A stretch of 37,281 nt of DNA from CAZEER01 sp964511215 (GTDB taxonomy: Bacteria > Fidelibacterota > Marinisomatia > Marinisomatales > UBA1611), in assembly GCA_964511215.1 (NCBI GenBank), contig CAZEER010000015.1:1-37281 (forward strand). Direction: 5' to 3'. A program made the position numbers and the translations under genes. Within the stretch, counting starts at the first letter, position 1. Every line of letters starts with the position of its first letter. Positions 34,297 through 37,281 of the stretch are shown piece after piece. Below the pieces are notes generated by a model. The model worked only from the letters and a program-made list of their open reading frames with translations, made no database searches and was not told where the DNA came from.

Positions 34297-36668
34297 TGGA
34301 TTACTTAAAAAAAAATAAAACACAATTCACTTTACTATTTATTATTCCAGTTTTATTTCTTTATAGGATGATTTTTTTCAGTGAAATTGTCGTCACAAAT
34401 GATGAATTAGAACGCCATCCCATCAATGAATGGCGTGATAATTACTTATCAAATAATGACCAGATTCCTCAGTGGTTTCCTAATCTTTTCTCTGGTATGC
34501 CTTCCTATGGTGGTTATATTTATTCAAATGGAGATCCTACTAAAATTTTTCGAAATAATATTCTTTTTAATCCAGGTTTAAAAGTATGGTTTTATTTAAG
34601 TCTCTCAGGAATTGGTATGTTTGTATTACTTAGATTCTTAGACGTAAGTAAGTTTTCAGCACTTTTTGGTGGTTTAATTTCAGCATTAACACCTTATTCA
34701 TTTGGATTAATAAATGCTGGCCATTTAAACAAAATTTTTAGTATGGCCTATATTCCATGGGTATTACTAGCAGCAATTTTCTGTATGAAAAGACCCACGA
34801 TAAGGTCAATCCTCCTTTTAGCTCTTGCAACAGCTCTCCAACTTTGGGTTAATCATCCTCAGATCGCTTATTATACTTGGATGGTAATTGGATTTTATTA
34901 TGTTTGGTCTGTGGGTTTAAAAATTAAAAATAACACATTATCTATAAAAACTTTCATTTTACCATTAGCAGGTCTAATTACAGGTATAGTGTTAGCCTTG
35001 TTTTTAGTGTCAGATCCCTATTTAGAAATTTACAAGTTTCAAAAATACTCTAATAGAGGTGCAAAGTCAGTTTTAAACAATTCTGATCAAACAAAATCGG
35101 GTACAGATTGGGATTACGCAACAAATTGGTCATTTCACCCATTAGAAGGACTATCCTTCTTTTATCCTTATCACTATGGATTGCAAAATAAATCTATACC
35201 AATAAATGATATAGATGACTTGGTGGATTATAAAAAATATTGGGGATATATGCCATTCACTCAATCAACGCATTACGTAGGCTTAATTACTATTCTTTTT
35301 GCTATTCTTGGTGTTTTATTAAGAAAGCCAGATAAGATTGAATTGGTTTTCTGGGTTATTACAATTTTAGCACTGATAACAGGTTTTGGATCTTTTTTTC
35401 CATTACTATATAAACCTTTTTATTCTATTCTTCCTTATTTTTCAAAATTCAGAATTCCATCTATGATTTATATACTTTTGGCAATAACCTTTCCAATCCT
35501 AGGAGCAAAAGGCCTTGATACTTTTTTAAATAGAATAAATGAAAAAGATACTTTTAAAAAAGTTTTATATATTGCAGGAGGGATGATGGGATTGACTTTT
35601 ATTCTTCTTATGTTTGGTGAAATTTTATTTAGTTTTAGTAGTCCTGAAAAAGACGGCCGTTTGCTACAGCAATATGGTATCCAAATTATTGAAAAATTAA
35701 AATCTTCCAGAGTAGATATATTTAACAAAGGACTATTGATTAATTTTGCTTTGAGTCTTGGCTTTCTAGGATTAATATGGGGTTTAACAACAAAAAAATT
35801 AGATAAAAATATTTTTAAGTATGGGATACTTTTATTAGCAGTATTAGATCTATGGATTATTAATCAGGAGTTTATGAATGTTAAACCTTCTAAAAATATG
35901 GATAGGATATTTAAGAATGATTCAATAATTAACTATATTCAGAATGATAATGGCCATTATCGTGTATTCCCAGCAGATCAAATAGGATCAAATCGATACA
36001 GTTATTGGAATATTGAAAGTATAGTAGGGTATCGGCCTGTTAAACTTAGGCACTACCAAGATCTTATGGATGCAGGAGGATTCACGAAACGAAAAATTTT
36101 AAATATGCTAAATGTAAAATATGTACTTACAAACAAAAAGATTAACAATTCAAACTTTTTAATTATAGATGGTTTAAATGGTATATACGAAAATAAAAAT
36201 GTTCTTCCAAAATCTTGGATAGTAGGAAGTATTAAATCAGTCAATTCACAAGAAGAATCCTTGAAGGAAATACTTTCAAATCATTTTAATCCAGCCACGC
36301 AGGCAATAATAGTTAATTACAAAGGATCAAAAATACCAGATAATGCTACAGGAAAAGTTATAGTAAAATCAAGAGCAGAAAATAAAATTGAACTAGATTC
36401 ATTTTCACAAACAGGAGGTTTGTTAGTATTGTCTGAAGTCTATTATGAGCCTGGTTGGAAAGCTACAATAAATGGTCAAGAAACACCTATTTACCAAACG
36501 AATCACGTGCTTAGATCAGTGGTCGTTCCCCCTGGAGAGAGTAAAGTTGTTTTTGAATATGATACTACAGATTGGAAGAGAGCACGAATTCTATCTCGTA
36601 TATCATTCTTTTCTATATTACTGATAATTGGTAGTCTATTTTGGCAAGATAGAAAAAAAATACGATAG
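34296..36668 (+). CDS. YfhO-family multi-pass membrane protein
   Basis: 790 residues from the GTG at 34296, which shares one base with the preceding stop (TAGTG). An ATG at 34224 would add 24 residues but overlap by 73 nt. After the first helix, an extracytoplasmic loop has 'NDELERHPINEWRDNYL' and 'WFPNLFSGMPSYGG', typical of YfhO, then about ten more helices. A large C-terminal periplasmic domain ends 'LSEVYYEPGWKATINGQ' and 'VVPPGESKVVFEYD', the family signature, plus a last helix. YfhO proteins resemble GT-C glycosyltransferases and modify surface polymers with sugars from a lipid carrier. The GT2 GtrB-like gene upstream could supply that donor. Confidence 0.88.
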   Translation: MDYLKKNKTQFTLLFIIPVLFLYRMIFFSEIVVTNDELERHPINEWRDNYLSNNDQIPQWFPNLFSGMPSYGGYIYSNGDPTKIFRNNILFNPGLKVWFYLSLSGIGMFVLLRFLDVSKFSALFGGLISALTPYSFGLINAGHLNKIFSMAYIPWVLLAAIFCMKRPTIRSILLLALATALQLWVNHPQIAYYTWMVIGFYYVWSVGLKIKNNTLSIKTFILPLAGLITGIVLALFLVSDPYLEIYKFQKYSNRGAKSVLNNSDQTKSGTDWDYATNWSFHPLEGLSFFYPYHYGLQNKSIPINDIDDLVDYKKYWGYMPFTQSTHYVGLITILFAILGVLLRKPDKIELVFWVITILALITGFGSFFPLLYKPFYSILPYFSKFRIPSMIYILLAITFPILGAKGLDTFLNRINEKDTFKKVLYIAGGMMGLTFILLMFGEILFSFSSPEKDGRLLQQYGIQIIEKLKSSRVDIFNKGLLINFALSLGFLGLIWGLTTKKLDKNIFKYGILLLAVLDLWIINQEFMNVKPSKNMDRIFKNDSIINYIQNDNGHYRVFPADQIGSNRYSYWNIESIVGYRPVKLRHYQDLMDAGGFTKRKILNMLNVKYVLTNKKINNSNFLIIDGLNGIYENKNVLPKSWIVGSIKSVNSQEESLKEILSNHFNPATQAIIVNYKGSKIPDNATGKVIVKSRAENKIELDSFSQTGGLLVLSEVYYEPGWKATINGQETPIYQTNHVLRSVVVPPGESKVVFEYDTTDWKRARILSRISFFSILLIIGSLFWQDRKKIR

Positions 36669-36672
36669 CATA

Positions 36673-37281
36673 ATGAAACTTTATAGGCATGCTGGAAATA
36701 TAAAAGCATCTTTATTTATACTTGGAGTTATATTAGTAATTAGCTTGCTTGCCTATACCCAGAGATTAGTTAGTGAATTACGCAATGATAATAGAGAGAT
36801 TGTTCGTTTATACGCCAATCTAATAGCCAACATTGTTCAAGATGATAATGATGCCAACCTTGATTTTGTATTTGAGAACATAATACAAAAAGTTAAGTTT
36901 CCATTAATCCAAACGGATACAGAACACGTACCTCAAATGTGGAAAAATCTTCCTAATAAACTACAGTCAGATCAGGAAATAATTAAATTTATGAAAATTG
37001 CTGATCAGTATAATGAGCCTATTGCATTAACGTATAAAGATGCTATTGTAGGTGAAATTACTTTTGGATTTCTTCATTATGGTGATTCATATTTAGTAGA
37101 AAAACTTAAGTTATGGAGTTATATAGAAATAGTAGTAATAGGTGTTTTCATATTCCTTGGTTTCTCAGGCTTTAGCTTTATTAGAAATAATGAGAAAAAA
37201 CATATTTGGGTAGGCATGGCAAGAGAAACAGCGCACCAATTAGGAACCCCTGTGTCTGCTTTAATGGGTTGGGTTGATTGG
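36673..37281 (+). CDS. Sensor histidine kinase, PorY-like (partial, cut by window end)
   Basis: 203 codons are open to the last base. TM1 is about 12-28, an extracytoplasmic region about 30-147, and TM2 about 149-170. No clear HAMP domain follows. The dimerisation helix begins with 'WVGMARETAHQLGTP' (179-193), H188 being the phosphoacceptor. This phrase, with 'YGDSYLVEKL' just before TM2, is characteristic of a sensor-kinase family in Bacteroidota that I associate with PorY, the partner of PorX. The ATP-binding domain lies outside the window. It starts 4 nt after yfhO. The PorY assignment is from memory of the motif and needs checking. Confidence 0.82.
   Translation, partial: MKLYRHAGNIKASLFILGVILVISLLAYTQRLVSELRNDNREIVRLYANLIANIVQDDNDANLDFVFENIIQKVKFPLIQTDTEHVPQMWKNLPNKLQSDQEIIKFMKIADQYNEPIALTYKDAIVGEITFGFLHYGDSYLVEKLKLWSYIEIVVIGVFIFLGFSGFSFIRNNEKKHIWVGMARETAHQLGTPVSALMGWVDW

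Noticed and set aside
1..37281. tRNA, rRNA, riboswitch, insertion sequence, prophage or attachment site
   Set aside because: No cloverleaf-like or rRNA segments, transposase or integrase motifs, or flanking direct repeats were seen; gaps are too short to hold most of these.

Overview
The window is AT-rich and very densely coded, and every gene I can support reads on the + strand. The gene families are those of a diderm bacterium: outer-membrane barrel, lipoproteins, LolB-like and BamE-like domains, and an undecaprenyl cycle. They include a PorX-type response regulator next to tsaE, a CHASE2 cyclase next to FecR, and YfhO proteins. Shine-Dalgarno sequences are mostly weak and TTG/GTG starts are frequent. 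Together this suggests the FCB superphylum, possibly Marinimicrobia (SAR406) or a relative. That assignment is an inference from gene content only; no rRNA is present.

Layout. (1) 1-7381: a terminator from an upstream gene, then a tight operon of secreted beta-rich protein, secreted FecR-domain protein, large outer-membrane barrel and CHASE2/class III adenylate cyclase. This looks like an envelope-to-cytoplasm signalling unit. (2) 7439-13620: PorX-like response regulator/PglZ phosphodiesterase, tsaE, tsaB, a degenerate RimI-like acetyltransferase, accD, surE and guaA, all overlapping or nearly so. (3) 13621-14020: a short gene-poor stretch with a small two-helix membrane protein that may be frameshifted. 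(4) 14021-20919: an exported protein of 1372 residues made almost entirely of about 57 MORN repeats, a lipoprotein with a BamE/OmlA-like C-terminus, and an exported TPR plus LpoA-like periplasmic binding protein. (5) 20885-25929: pgeF (laccase-domain), uppP, a PutP-like Na+ symporter, holA, and an ECF sigma factor with a zinc-less anti-sigma factor. (6) 26004-29859: diguanylate cyclase, TPR protein and LolB-like lipoprotein. (7) 29861-36668: alternating glycosyltransferases and sulfotransferases followed by a YfhO membrane protein, probably for a sulfated surface glycan. (8) 36673-end: the N-terminal part of a sensor histidine kinase with a Bacteroidota-type 'ETAHQLGTP' phosphoacceptor motif, cut by the window edge.

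How it fits together. Much of the window concerns the cell envelope and its regulation. There are two nucleotide-messenger enzymes (a predicted cAMP cyclase and a predicted diguanylate cyclase), a PorX phosphodiesterase/regulator, an ECF sigma/anti-sigma pair and a PorY-like kinase. The strongest candidates for something little described are the FecR-barrel-CHASE2-cyclase-PorX arrangement and the giant exported MORN protein with its lipoprotein neighbour. I see no CRISPR array, tRNA, rRNA, insertion sequence or prophage.
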